NCBI RefSeq assembly: GCF_036346855.1
Contig: NZ_CP107841.1
Coordinates: 10,358,001 to 10,422,000 of the forward strand
Length of the DNA stretch: 64,000 nucleotides
Source of the DNA: Streptomyces europaeiscabiei
GTDB taxonomy: Bacteria > Actinomycetota > Actinomycetes > Streptomycetales > Streptomycetaceae
Direction: 5' to 3'
Both the position numbers and the translations under genes were made by a program. The notes beneath the pieces are model-generated. The model made no database searches. It was given only the letters and a program-made list of their open reading frames with translations, and was not told the origin of the DNA. Position 1 is the stretch's first letter. Each line of letters starts with the position of its first letter. Below are positions 19,368 through 27,801 of this stretch, in pieces.

Positions 19368-20504
19368 TCACCCGGTGCTGCAGGCCGTGCCGTTCAGGCT
19401 GAAGTCGGAGGGCTTGGCGAAGGTGCCGCTGGAGGTGCCCTGGAACCCGAAGGTCGCTTGGCCGCCGGCCGTCACCTCTCCGTTGTGGGCCACGTTGCTC
19501 GCTGTGACGGCTCCTGACGACCCGGACAGGTTCGCGTTCCAGGCATTGGTGATCCGCTGTCCGGCGGGGAGAGTGAACGCGAGTTTCCAACCGCTGACGG
19601 GGGAGGAACCGGTGTTGGTGATGGTGACGTCGGCGGTGAAGCCGCCCTGCCAGACGTTCGTCCCGTACGCCACCTTGCAGGCCGAAGGGACCGGGCCTCC
19701 GGGGCCCCCCGGGTCACCGGAGGAGCCCGTGTTGACGGTGGAGGAGAACGAGTTCACGGCGAGACCCGAGCCGTTCTGCCAGGGTTCGAACCCTGCCTGA
19801 ACACTCGTCATGTACCAGTTGTTCTGTGCGAGTCCCCGGGAGACGGCCTGCCGGGCGAAGTCCATGACGTCGAAGGTCCAGCTGGTGATCGCCGACGGTG
19901 CGACGAACGACAGCACATCGTTCGAGCCGTTGCTGCCGGTCCACACCTGCCACTCGCGCCCTGCCACGGTTGCGCTGCCCACCGGGGAGCCGATGGGCTG
20001 GATGGAACCGACCCTGTTGAACCAGATCATGATCTCGGTCCGGTTCACGCCGTCGGTGCGGGGTGTGGGGTCGAGCCAGATGTCGTACGAGGCGTTGTAC
20101 GCAGCGTCGTTCACGTAGCCGTAGGAGATGCTCGAGGGCGCGGAGGAGATGGTGCTGAGCTGCGCGGGGAGTCTGGTGCCGGGCGAGCAGTTGGTGTAGT
20201 GGCAGCCGTTGTAGACGGACGGGTAGGACTTCGGAGCGCCGTTCGTGGGGACGGATCCGTCTGCCTGGGTGATCCGGAACCCCGAGTCGGTGACGGCGAT
20301 GCACTGGGTGGCGCTGGTGCCCCAGCGGTTGTTCTGAACCACGTAGCGGCCCTGGATGGTCGTTGAGCCGAAGGGTTGGCAGATCGTGGTGTCGGCGTGC
20401 GCCACTGACGCTGTGGTCAGTAGCGCGGCGAGGGAGACGAGAGAGGTGAGCAGCGCGCCGAGCAGGCCACGCGCGCTGTGGGCATGGTGCGGTGAAGGAC
20501 GCAT
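19368..20504 (-). CDS. celB: Secreted GH12 endoglucanase with C-terminal CBM2 (CelB-like)
   Basis: Extracellular cellulase of 378 residues. Signal peptide residues 1-37, ending ASVAHA before DTTICQPF. The GH12 domain runs to about 265, with the nucleophile glutamate in NRTEIMIWFNR and the acid/base glutamate in QAGFEPWQNG. A glycine/proline linker (TGSSGDPGGPGGPVP) leads to a family 2 cellulose-binding module bounded by two cysteines (SACKVAYG ... LNGTAC) with exposed tryptophans. This is the layout of Streptomyces lividans CelB. The ATG at 20504 has GAGGA upstream. Two LacI-family-type operators, including a perfect CebR box at 20561, lie just upstream, so repression lifted by cello-oligosaccharides is likely. 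Confidence 0.92.
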   Translation of the reverse strand: MRPSPHHAHSARGLLGALLTSLVSLAALLTTASVAHADTTICQPFGSTTIQGRYVVQNNRWGTSATQCIAVTDSGFRITQADGSVPTNGAPKSYPSVYNGCHYTNCSPGTRLPAQLSTISSAPSSISYGYVNDAAYNASYDIWLDPTPRTDGVNRTEIMIWFNRVGSIQPIGSPVGSATVAGREWQVWTGSNGSNDVLSFVAPSAITSWTFDVMDFARQAVSRGLAQNNWYMTSVQAGFEPWQNGSGLAVNSFSSTVNTGSSGDPGGPGGPVPSACKVAYGTNVWQGGFTADVTITNTGSSPVSGWKLAFTLPAGQRITNAWNANLSGSSGAVTASNVAHNGEVTAGGQATFGFQGTSSGTFAKPSDFSLNGTACSTG

Positions 20505-20536
20505 GCGGATCCTCTTCAGAGGGAGGGGGGGCAAAA

Positions 20537-20546
20537 GAAACGTTTC
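20537..20546. promoter_or_regulatory. GAAACGTTTC palindrome (LacI-family operator type)
   Basis: A 10-bp palindrome between the CebR box and the cellulase start, of the central-CG type favoured by LacI/GalR regulators. It may be a second operator for a different sugar repressor. Confidence 0.45.
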
Positions 20547-20560
20547 CATCACCTTGTGGA

Positions 20561-20574
20561 TGGGAGCGCTCCCA
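20561..20574. promoter_or_regulatory. CebR operator (cellulase box)
   Basis: TGGGAGCGCTCCCA, a perfect match to the well-known 14-bp CebR operator found upstream of Streptomyces cellulase genes. It is 57 bases upstream of the celB-like start. Confidence 0.88.
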
Positions 20575-20698
20575 GTCCTGGGTTCGGCAGGGACTGTAGG
20601 GATGGTTCGGGTCGCTGACAAGACGGCAGGCATGAACATGTCTAGATGTCTTCGGAGGCGCAGTTCAGACAGGAGTGTCGTGGCGCAGCGCGCCCACC

Positions 20699-20712
20699 CG
20701 GGAGCGTTCCCA
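20699..20712. promoter_or_regulatory. Degenerate second CebR-like box
   Basis: CGGGAGCGTTCCCA differs from the consensus at two positions. It lies between the cellulase promoter and the LacI-family remnant and could be an auxiliary site or a relic of a neighbouring cellulase promoter. Confidence 0.5.
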
Positions 20713-20754
20713 TGACGATTTTTTCGCCTGCGACGCCTGCGACGCCTGCGATAG

Positions 20755-20990
20755 TCAGGTCGACTCGCGTACGACCAGCTCCGTACGGAGGATGACGTGA
20801 CGCCAGGCCACGGCACCCTCTTCCATCTCCTCCAGGAGCAGTCGGATCATGGCCCGCCCGATCTCCTCGATCGGCTGCCGCACCATGGTCAGCCTTGGTT
20901 CGGTCCGCTGAGCCAGTGAGAAGTCGTCGAAGTCGATCACGGCGACATCCTCGGGCACCTGACGTCCGGCCGTTCGCAGGGCCTCCACCC
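20755..20990 (-). pseudogene. C-terminal remnant of a LacI-family repressor
   Basis: The minus frame reads [20 protein letters not shown], then [20 protein letters not shown] and [12 protein letters not shown] before a stop. These are the final 75-80 residues of a LacI/GalR regulator's sugar-binding domain. The DNA-binding half is absent; just upstream the frame passes into GH48 sequence. Its closeness to CebR boxes suggests an old cellulose regulator, but this is inference. Confidence 0.7.
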
Positions 20991-21370
20991 ACGTCGTCGG
21001 TGTAGTCGGTGACGGTGACGGGAAGTCCGCTGTTGGCACCGGGACTCGACTTGTTCCAGGTGTCGGGCTGGCCCGACCACTTGAGGGTGGAGGGAACCTG
21101 GTAGCTGCCGTCCGGGTTGATCGTGGTCTTGGGCAGCGCCCACGTGACCCACTTGTCGGGTCGTGGTAGACCGGCTGTTCGTCGTAGTACATGCCGTAGA
21201 ACGCCGACTTCCCGGACGGCGAGGTCGCGTAGCGGCCCGCCCAGCTGTTGGTCGAGCCGCCGGCGATCGCGCCCTCGTCCGACTGCAGCCAGCGGTAGAA
21301 CTCCATTTGCCGCTGGGGCGACTTGCTCCAGTCGGCCGCGCCGGTCGACGACTTGGGCTTGAGGTCGGCG
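20990..21370 (-). pseudogene. GH48 cellobiohydrolase remnant
   Basis: One minus frame reads [40 protein letters not shown] and [15 protein letters not shown]; after a frame change and an internal deletion near 21160 it continues [35 protein letters not shown] and [12 protein letters not shown]. This is the conserved core of family 48 exoglucanases (CelF/CbhB type). Only two separated blocks remain, so it is inactive. It joins directly to the LacI remnant. Confidence 0.72.
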
Positions 21371-21399
21371 TGCGTCTGCGCGGCTGGAATGCCGACGGC

Positions 21400-21577
21400 C
21401 AGGTGCGCGGACGGACCGCACGACAGCGTGCGGGCCCGCCATGTGATCGCCGCCGACGGCAGCCGCAGCGGAATCCGTGAACTGCTCGGCGTGGAGCGCC
21501 AGGATTTCGGCTTCAACGAGCAGTGGGTCAACGTGGACACCGAGTGGCTGCGCCCCCAGCCCCCGGAAAATACCTGA
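21400..21577 (+). pseudogene. Fragment of a FAD-dependent aromatic hydroxylase
   Basis: The plus frame reads [34 protein letters not shown] and [13 protein letters not shown], then a stop. ADGSRS is the second flavin motif of MhpA/PheA-type monooxygenases. No Rossmann start and no C-terminus are present. It is the third broken gene in an 800-base mosaic. Confidence 0.6.
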
Positions 21578-21741
21578 TCGGGCCTTTACGGAAACCTGTT
21601 CGAGCTCACGGGACGTCGCACTGCCGGGGAGGCGACCGGAGTTACAGGACGGGGACAACTCGGTGCAACCGTGTACCACCTGCCCGCGTCTCCGACCGTG
21701 CCCAGCGGGATGCGGGGCCACAGAGCACGCGGGAGTGACGA

Positions 21742-22470
21742 GTGAACCGATTGAGCAGATGCGCGAGACGGATGCCCCAGATGGTTGCCGCAGGGCTGAT
21801 CGCGGGGCTGGTCGTGGCCTGCGGGCCGAAGGACCTGGCTCCGGGAGAGGCAGCCGCGAGCGGGAAGCCGGGCAAGGCATCCGAGCCCGCCACCGCCACG
21901 CCGGCGAAGACGCCCGCCAGTCCGGCGAAGACGCCAGGCGCTCCCACCAAGACCCCGGTCCCGAAGCCCAGTGACACGGCGGCCGAGGGTGTCGAGGCCC
22001 TGACCTGCGAGCAGTTGCAGAACGCGTCCCTGGAAGGCGGAGGGCTGGAGGGGTACGGCGTTTCGGAAGCCGCTCTCAGCGGAGGGCGCTGGGAGGGAGC
22101 CGACGGTGTCGTGATCGAGCTGCAGCCGCAGTGCGCCATCGGTGACGTCACCGGGGACAACGCGCCCGACGCCGTGGGCGCGCTGAAAATCACGACCGGG
22201 GGCACCGGGAGGTTCTACTCGCTGGTGACGTGGCGCAACGACGACGGCACAGCCGTTCCCGCGGCCGCCGCCGAGCTCGGCGACCGCACACCCGTGGTCT
22301 CCATCGACATCCCGTCCGCCGGGGGACTGCGGCAGGTGACCGCTGTCTACCTCACACGCGGAGAGGACGACCCGGCAGCCGTCGTCACCCTCACCCGTAC
22401 CGCGGTGTACGAGGTCAGTGAGCCCGCCATGGTCGAACTGCACCACAGCGACGCCCCGTACTCGCCATAG
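21742..22470 (+). CDS. Secreted lipoprotein of unknown function
   Basis: 242 residues. A basic start and hydrophobic stretch (AAGLIAGLVVAC) end in a lipobox with Cys27, so the mature protein should be anchored outside the membrane. A low-complexity linker of TPAK/TPAS/TPGA type with many Thr-Pro and Lys residues spans about 45-80. The globular part (CEQLQNASLEGGG, QCAIGDVTGDNAPDAV, YSLVTWRNDDG, VTAVYLTRGEDDPAAVV) has an FG-GAP-like DVTGDNAPDAV motif but no family I can name. The ATG is the first in frame. No operon partner. Confidence 0.72.
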   Translation: MNRLSRCARRMPQMVAAGLIAGLVVACGPKDLAPGEAAASGKPGKASEPATATPAKTPASPAKTPGAPTKTPVPKPSDTAAEGVEALTCEQLQNASLEGGGLEGYGVSEAALSGGRWEGADGVVIELQPQCAIGDVTGDNAPDAVGALKITTGGTGRFYSLVTWRNDDGTAVPAAAAELGDRTPVVSIDIPSAGGLRQVTAVYLTRGEDDPAAVVTLTRTAVYEVSEPAMVELHHSDAPYSP

Positions 22471-23005
22471 GAAGACGCGCGAGAGGAACGATGCCTACAC
22501 GGACGACGCTCCGCAGCCGGACCGTGAGGATGTGGACGGCTGGACGCTCCGCCGACTCCGCCACGGCGCCCTCACTCACGACGCCTCGGACGGCACCCCC
22601 TCCCCGATGCTGCTGGCCCGCCCCGGCATGGTTCCGTCCGGCCCCTGAAGCGGGCATGCACGGTCCCGGTGCCGAGGCGGTCGCCCGGGCACGTGCCCAG
22701 CGCGCCTCGTCCGTCCGTCGGCGGGGCTGAGCTGGGGCTTGATGTCCCGGCCGGTCTTATCCGGGGGCCTTGGCCGCTTGTCGAAGAAGGCAGACCTGCT
22801 CCGCGATCGACGGATCCTCCTCGGCGAAGCACGGGCGTGAACTCCCTGTTCAGCACCGGAATGGAGCCGTTCCCGTTCGTGTGAGGCATGGAACTGCCAG
22901 ACTCCTGGAAGTCCCTGTTGTCGATCACTGCGCGGCGCACGAGGACGGCTTCGGAGCCCTCGATGCTTCATCCGGAGCCGGTGATGTCGAATCGGCTGGC
23001 GATGA
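22471..23005. other. No recognisable gene
   Basis: Short frames only. A minus-strand stretch near 22820-22880 (MPHTNGNGSIPVLNREFTPV) looks protein-like but breaks into low-complexity sequence. Nothing else stands out. Confidence 0.4.
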
Positions 23006-23473
23006 TCAGGCTACCGTCCCGCCCGCATTGCGGATCAGCTGCTGGAGCACCTTCACCGTGGTGACGTAGTCCGCGTCGCCGATGCCATCGTGGAGGGCGG
23101 CGCGGATCGCGGGGGCGTTGCGCGCGAGGTGGACGCGGGCTTGCTCCCCCTCGTTGGTGAGCCACAGCCGGTCCTCGGCGTCCCGGGTCAGCCAGCGGCG
23201 CTTCAGGAGTACCTCGGCCTCCGCCGCCAGGTCGTCCTCGGGTCGGATATAGGAGGTCATGGCCTCTCGCAGCTCGGGGAGCGTCATCCCCTCGCCGTCG
23301 GGCGAGATGTCGTTCGCCGACAGGTTGCGGAGCAGCCAGAACTGAGGCTGGGTGTAGCCCTTTGCGGCCTGCTGGGCCCGGGTGTACGCGATGAGCGCCT
23401 CGTAGGCGACACCGGTCCAATATGCGGCGGGCTGTCCGGCGAGTTCGGCGTCGGAGATCTGCTGGATCGTCAT
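23006..23473 (-). CDS. MarR-like winged-helix regulator
   Basis: 155 residues. AAYWTGVAYEALIAYTRAQQ is a first helix, YTQPQFWLLRNLS the start of the winged helix, and WLTRDAEDRLWLTNEGEQAR the wing. The recognition helix region is LPELREAMTSYIRPEDDLA. Cytosolic dimeric DNA-binding protein by family; target unknown. The ATG at 23473 has AAGGGG nearby and overlaps the end of a possible 20-codon leader ORF. Direct 9-bp repeats upstream may be its operator. Confidence 0.78.
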   Translation of the reverse strand: MTIQQISDAELAGQPAAYWTGVAYEALIAYTRAQQAAKGYTQPQFWLLRNLSANDISPDGEGMTLPELREAMTSYIRPEDDLAAEAEVLLKRRWLTRDAEDRLWLTNEGEQARVHLARNAPAIRAALHDGIGDADYVTTVKVLQQLIRNAGGTVA

Positions 23474-23532
23474 GGAGTGCCCCTTTGAGCTTCGGTTCGG
23501 CGCTTGTACGCCATGTACGCCATGCAGGTCAT
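23470..23532 (-). promoter_or_regulatory. Possible coupled leader ORF and 9-bp repeats ahead of the MarR gene
   Basis: Reading on the minus strand, an ATG at 23532 opens a 20-codon frame (MTCMAYMAYKRRTEAQRGTP) whose TGA overlaps the MarR ATG. Its first part is made of 9-bp units: GTACGCCAT twice, then GCAGGTCAT, on the plus strand from 23506. The ribosome binding site is weak, so this may simply be an operator array. Confidence 0.3.
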
Positions 23533-23549
23533 GCAGGGACCGTAGGACC

Positions 23550-23831
23550 TCAAGTGCGGTTGAGGACAAGCGCGTGATCTCCGGGCGCTGGCAGATCGAT
23601 GGGGTCTGGGCGCACATTCTGAAGAAACCGCAGGTCAAGGAGGATGAAGTCGGGCATGTTGTGCGGGAGGTGTAGGTCTACTCCGCGATCTTCCGGGCCC
23701 ACCGGCATGGGGTCGGGGCCTGGAAAGGGTGGGGTCACGATCAGGGCCGGCCACACCTGGGCGGCGCTCCACATCTCAAACACGCCTTGCTGGTGAACCG
23801 TGGGCCCGAAGAGGTGGGAAGTCGCGAACAT
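23550..23831 (-). CDS. Hypothetical protein, possibly a truncated gene end
   Basis: 93 codons with natural composition: HLFGPTVHQQGVFEMWSAAQ, VWPALIVTPPFPGPDPMPVG, LHLPHNMPDFILLDLRFLQN and VRPDPIDLPAPGDHALVLN. I cannot name the family. No good ribosome binding site is visible at the ATG, so it may be the C-terminal end of a longer lost gene. It lies behind the MarR gene on the same strand and would be transcribed toward it. Confidence 0.3.
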   Translation of the reverse strand: MFATSHLFGPTVHQQGVFEMWSAAQVWPALIVTPPFPGPDPMPVGPEDRGVDLHLPHNMPDFILLDLRFLQNVRPDPIDLPAPGDHALVLNRT

Positions 23832-24718
23832 CCCTGGGGCCCGGACCGGGTGGCACGCGGGTCAATGAGGCCGAGGCATCCTCGTCACGCGTGCGCCGAC
23901 CGGTCTCCGGTCGTTCCTCGGCCTCCTGGCAATGCCATTCAGCGCGTCTCGCCGCTTGGGACCACACCTCACCGCCCGCACACGAAAATCTATCTTGGCC
24001 GGAGTAGACATTGGGTGGTGCTGTGGTTATGGTTTCTCTCGTAGCCCAGAGAGACAGCAGGGCCCGGCAGACACGAACTGCCGGGCAGCGGTACGCAGTT
24101 GCAGTTCGCAGGACGGTGCGGTGGTGGAGTTCCGAAGCCAGGGTTGTCGCAGGACGGCGACGGGGCTGACGACCGGACCGGGTGGCCCGCGGTGATCAGG
24201 GGCCGCCGTGAGCAGGGCCGCGGTCGACGCGGTGGCAGTACCCGTAGGTGCGGTACCGGTAGGTGCAGTGCGTAGTACCCGGCAGCGAAGTCAGTGGGCA
24301 GTACCTCGGTGAAGGCGCCGGCTGCGGGCGCGCGCACCGGGAGGTTCGGCAGTGGGGTTCCAAGCCAGAGCGGACGCAGGACGGGCGACGGGGCTGGCTG
24401 CCGAAGAGTGGCGCTGTCACAGGCCACCGAGCAGTACGCATCACCAGCAGTACGCATCACCAGCGGTGAGTCGTGCCGGCAGTAGGCAGCACCGCGCTTG
24501 ACATGCAGTTGATCACCGAGGGAAGAACGGAGGGGCCGAGCGCCATCAGGATCGCCCGGGCGGACGTGTTGAGTCCGGGTACCGCAGGACATCGATAGTG
24601 AGGTGGTCTCCGGTCGAGCAACCGCGATCCCGGCGTCCCCGACAGAGTCTCGGTCGGGCGTGCGGAAACACAGGGTCGGCGCCGTTCCAGGGTCGGCAGA
24701 TGGTGTAGCAGTTCCTTC
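23832..24718. other. Gene-poor stretch with degenerate repeats
   Basis: Frames here are proline- and arginine-rich. A degenerate direct repeat of about 45 bases recurs near 24130 and 24350 (GGrGTTCCrAAGCCAG..., ...GCAGGACG..GACGGGGCTG). A perfect 16-bp tandem repeat lies at 24431-24462. No gene can be supported. Confidence 0.4.
24431..24462. repeat. Two perfect 16-bp tandem repeats
   Basis: GCAGTACGCATCACCA twice in direct order with no spacer. Confidence 0.9.
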
Positions 24719-24750
24719 GGGGCTCTGGTGCCGTACGGCACCAGAGCCCC
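24719..24750. terminator. Perfect 32-bp palindrome
   Basis: GGGGCTCTGGTGCCGT followed directly by its reverse complement. As RNA it would form a 14-bp stem with a GTAC loop, so it is probably a bidirectional terminator. It lies 190 bases before the hemolysin III gene. Confidence 0.6.
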
Positions 24751-24935
24751 TCCACGCGTTGGCAGAGAGGTGCGATGACAGCAGACGACTCGTACGGCCG
24801 TCTCGACGACAACTGCCCCACCTGCATCATGGGCCGGGCCGCGGACAGGCCCGGCACCGCCCCTGCCCGTCTGATCTGCGGTCCGCCGGGACGCTCTCTT
24901 CCGCCTCTTCCGCCAACATCTCAGAATATGAGCGC

Positions 24936-25730
24936 ATGATCGCCGACGATGCTCAGCCGCCAGCACACGGACGACAGTCCCAGGACCACCCCGGTACCAC
25001 GCCCGACGCCCTGCGCACCCCCGCGGTTGACGCCCCTCCGGGCACAACCGGCCAGCTGACTGCCACCGCGGGCCTGGAAGACGGGATGGAGCGGACGGCG
25101 GCTGTGCTGAAGCCGAGAATGCGCGGCTGGCTGCACGCCGGCGTGTTCCCGCTCTCGCTGGCCGGCGGCATCGTCCTGATCGCCGTTTCGCGCTCGGCGG
25201 TGGCAGTGGCGGCCTGCTCGTTGTACGCAGTCTCGGCCTGCCTGCTGTTCGGTACCAGCGCGGTCTACCACCGCGGAACGTGGGGTCCGCGCGGGGAGGC
25301 GGTCCTGCGGCGGATGGACCACGCGAACATCTTCCTGATCATCGCCGGCACCTACTCCCCGCTGGCGGTACTGCTGCTGCCCGCAGGTGAGCAACTGGTG
25401 CTGCTGGCTCTGGTGTGGACAGGAGCCCTGGCCGGTATCGCCTTCCGCGTGGTGTGGATCGGGGCTCCTCGGTGGCTGTACACCCCGTGCTACATCGTCC
25501 TGGGCTGGGTGGCCGTCTTCTACCTTCCCGACTTCGCACGCACCGGCGGCACCGCCATCGTCGTCCTCGTCATCGCCGGCGGTCTGCTCTACACCGCGGG
25601 CGCCGTCGTCTACGGACTCAAACGACCCGACCCCGCACCGGCCTGGTTCGGCTTCCACGAGGTCTTCCACGCCCTGACCATCGCCGCCTTCACCGCGCAC
25701 TACACAGCCATCCTCCTGGCAGCCACATGA
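24936..25730 (+). CDS. Hemolysin III / TrhA-family membrane protein
   Basis: Seven-helix membrane protein of the PAQR-like hemolysin III family, 264 residues from the chosen ATG. Metal-site motifs are clear: SAVYHRGTWG, RRMDHANIFLIIAGTYSP, and GFHEVFHALTIAAFTAHY near the end. Helices run from GVFPLSLAGGIVLIAV through YTAGAVVYGL. Bacterial members affect membrane fluidity homeostasis; haemolysis as such is not implied. The conserved part starts at RMRGWLHAG, about 55 codons in; an ATG at 25086 is an alternative start that would remove the polar N-terminal tail. Confidence 0.82.
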   Translation: MIADDAQPPAHGRQSQDHPGTTPDALRTPAVDAPPGTTGQLTATAGLEDGMERTAAVLKPRMRGWLHAGVFPLSLAGGIVLIAVSRSAVAVAACSLYAVSACLLFGTSAVYHRGTWGPRGEAVLRRMDHANIFLIIAGTYSPLAVLLLPAGEQLVLLALVWTGALAGIAFRVVWIGAPRWLYTPCYIVLGWVAVFYLPDFARTGGTAIVVLVIAGGLLYTAGAVVYGLKRPDPAPAWFGFHEVFHALTIAAFTAHYTAILLAAT

Positions 25731-25918
25731 CGGCGTGCGCGGCATGCCGGCACGCAGAACTCGGGGGCGGGCCCTGGCCGCGCTTGGCCCGAGAGCGACC
25801 GATGGGCCTGGAGGGCCCCGCATCCCGTGGTGCAATGTGACCTGTCCGGTCCGGGGCTCCCGCTCTATCGGGTATCCCGGGCGGAGTCCTGAGCGTCATC
25901 GAGCAGTAAGGAGCCGAT

Positions 25919-27238
25919 GTGACCGCAAGAGGGCCGGACGGTGGGCGGGCCGCTCGTCTTCCCCGGGACGGGAGCGGCCGGGGCAGGGCGATGACCTTGG
26001 CGGGGACGTTGGAGGCTGCGGAGGCCGCAGCGCCCGTGGAGTCGCTCGACGTGGTCGCGCGCCTGCTCAAGGAGCACCTCGGGGCCGTGTCGGTGTCCTT
26101 CCTGATCACCGACTTCACGGGCAGTTCGGTCGTACGGCTGGGGGCGGCGGGCAGCGTCGATACCGATGAACCCGCCCGGCGCATCATGCTGCGGGGCACC
26201 CTGTACGACGACGTGATCCGCACCCAGCGGCCGAGCGTGGAGGACAAGGGCGAGGGCGCGCTGGTGCGCATCGTCGCCCCGGTGACCAACCGGGGAGACG
26301 CCATCGGGCTCCTCGAACTGTTTCTGCCCACGGGGCCGGACGCGGAGGCGATGAGGGAGATCGGCGAAACCGCGCACGCGCTGGCGTACCTCGTCATCGC
26401 GAACCGGTCCTACACCGACGTGTACCAGTGGGGACGCCGCACCGCCCCGCTGAGCCTGGCCGCGGAGATCCAGCACCGGCTGCTCCCGGCGTCGCTGGCG
26501 TGCGAGGCGGCACAGTTCGCGGTGGCCGGGGCGCTGGAACCGGCCGACCACGTCGGAGGTGACACCTTCGACTACGTGATCGACCGGGACACCGTCCAGC
26601 TCTCCGTCACCGATGCCATGGGTCACGATGTCGACGCCGCGTTGCTGGCCACCCTTGCGGTGGGTGCCCTGCGCCGCGCACGGCGGGCAGGCGGCGATCT
26701 CGCCGAACAGGCCCACCAGGCCGACCAGGCCATGCGGGAGCATGGCCACCAGGGTTACGTAACCGGCCAGCTCCTGCGCATCAGTCTGATAGACGGCAAG
26801 ACCGAGTTCATCAACGCCGGGCACCCCTGGCCGCTGCGCATGCGGAACGGACAGGTGCAGGAGATCATGCCGAAGGTCGATACGCCGTTCGGCTTCCCTG
26901 CCCCCCACACCTACCGAGTCCAGTCGCTGGACCTGCGGCCGGGTGACCGGTTGGTGATGCTGACCGACGGCATGCTGGAGCGCAACGCCATCAGCGTCGA
27001 TCTTTCCGACCTGATCGTATGCACCCGCGATCTGCATCCCCGCGAGGCCGCCCGCACCCTCATCGCGGCGATCGTCGACGCCAACAACGGCCATCTCCAG
27101 GACGACGCGACCGTCATGTGCCTGGACTGGCACGGCACCAGCCACTCCGAGCGTGACGCCGCCACCGGCGCCGACCTCACCGACGCCTCCGCACGGTCAG
27201 GGACGGGACCCACCACTTATGGCGCGGTGCACGACTGA
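25919..27238 (+). CDS. GAF-SpoIIE (PP2C-type) serine phosphatase
   Basis: 439 residues. Residues about 45-160 form a GAF-like sensor (VVARLLKEHLGAVSVSFLI, RIVAPVTNRGDAIGLLELF). The phosphatase follows: LPASLACEAAQFAVAGALEP, GGDTFDYVIDRD (metal aspartate), TDAMGHDVDAALLATLAVGA, FINAGHPWPLRMRNG, MLTDGMLERN and LQDDATVMCLDW. This RsbU-type layout is common in Streptomyces, where such enzymes dephosphorylate STAS anti-sigma antagonists. A possible client, a STAS protein, is at 39825, but a link is inference. GTG start with AAGGAG at 25908-25913. Confidence 0.9.
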   Translation: MTARGPDGGRAARLPRDGSGRGRAMTLAGTLEAAEAAAPVESLDVVARLLKEHLGAVSVSFLITDFTGSSVVRLGAAGSVDTDEPARRIMLRGTLYDDVIRTQRPSVEDKGEGALVRIVAPVTNRGDAIGLLELFLPTGPDAEAMREIGETAHALAYLVIANRSYTDVYQWGRRTAPLSLAAEIQHRLLPASLACEAAQFAVAGALEPADHVGGDTFDYVIDRDTVQLSVTDAMGHDVDAALLATLAVGALRRARRAGGDLAEQAHQADQAMREHGHQGYVTGQLLRISLIDGKTEFINAGHPWPLRMRNGQVQEIMPKVDTPFGFPAPHTYRVQSLDLRPGDRLVMLTDGMLERNAISVDLSDLIVCTRDLHPREAARTLIAAIVDANNGHLQDDATVMCLDWHGTSHSERDAATGADLTDASARSGTGPTTYGAVHD

Positions 27239-27244
27239 GGTTGC

Positions 27245-27612
27245 CATGTACAGCCTGGCGGTTCGGCTATTGGGTGATGACCGCATGGCTGTGCGGTCAG
27301 AGACCAGGCCGACGATCGTCAGATCGGTGTCGTCGTAGCACTCGCGACGTCCGATGTACCGCTGAAAGGTCCGCCACTTGTTTGTGCTCGGTGTCGGCGT
27401 GCTCGACGCGGATCCGCTCTGAGGACTGCATCTCGACGGTCTGCTCCCATGCCGTGACGTCCGTGGCCGGGGCGTCCTTGCCCCCGGCCTTTTCGGCGGT
27501 GCCCGGAGCTGATCGGAAAACTGTTCGGCCAGGTCCCGTATCCGGAGTCGACTTTCGCCTTGACCGTGGGAAACCGTTCGAACAGGGCGCCGATTCCCTC
27601 GGTGCTCACCGT
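27245..27612 (-). pseudogene. IS5-type transposase remnant
   Basis: One minus frame reads EGIGALFERFPTVKAKVDSG, the neighbouring frame LAEQFSDQLRAPPKRPG and later NKWRTFQRYIGRRECYDDT, VGLVSDRTA. These are the C-terminal blocks of a DDE transposase of the IS5 group (HkQWR..QRyiGRRE motif with its catalytic glutamate region). At least two frameshifts and loss of the N-terminal half make it inactive. No terminal repeats were found. Confidence 0.65.
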
Positions 27613-27801
27613 ACTCTGAGCGTGCGTACGGCCCGGACGGGCGCCGGCGCCGGGTCGGTGCCGCGTTCGTCTGCAGCCGGCCGCCGGCTCGGGGAAGATG
27701 TGCGTACCGGTCGGCAGTCAGGCCGGGAGGGTCCCGCGATGGCAGGTTGCGGCGCTCCGCTCTCGCGACTGAATGCCGCCGGTCCCGGTAAGAATCACTC
27801 T

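Noticed and set aside
24936..25730. Haemolysin or virulence role of the hemolysin III protein
   Set aside because: The name is historical; the family is widespread in harmless soil bacteria and linked to membrane homeostasis.
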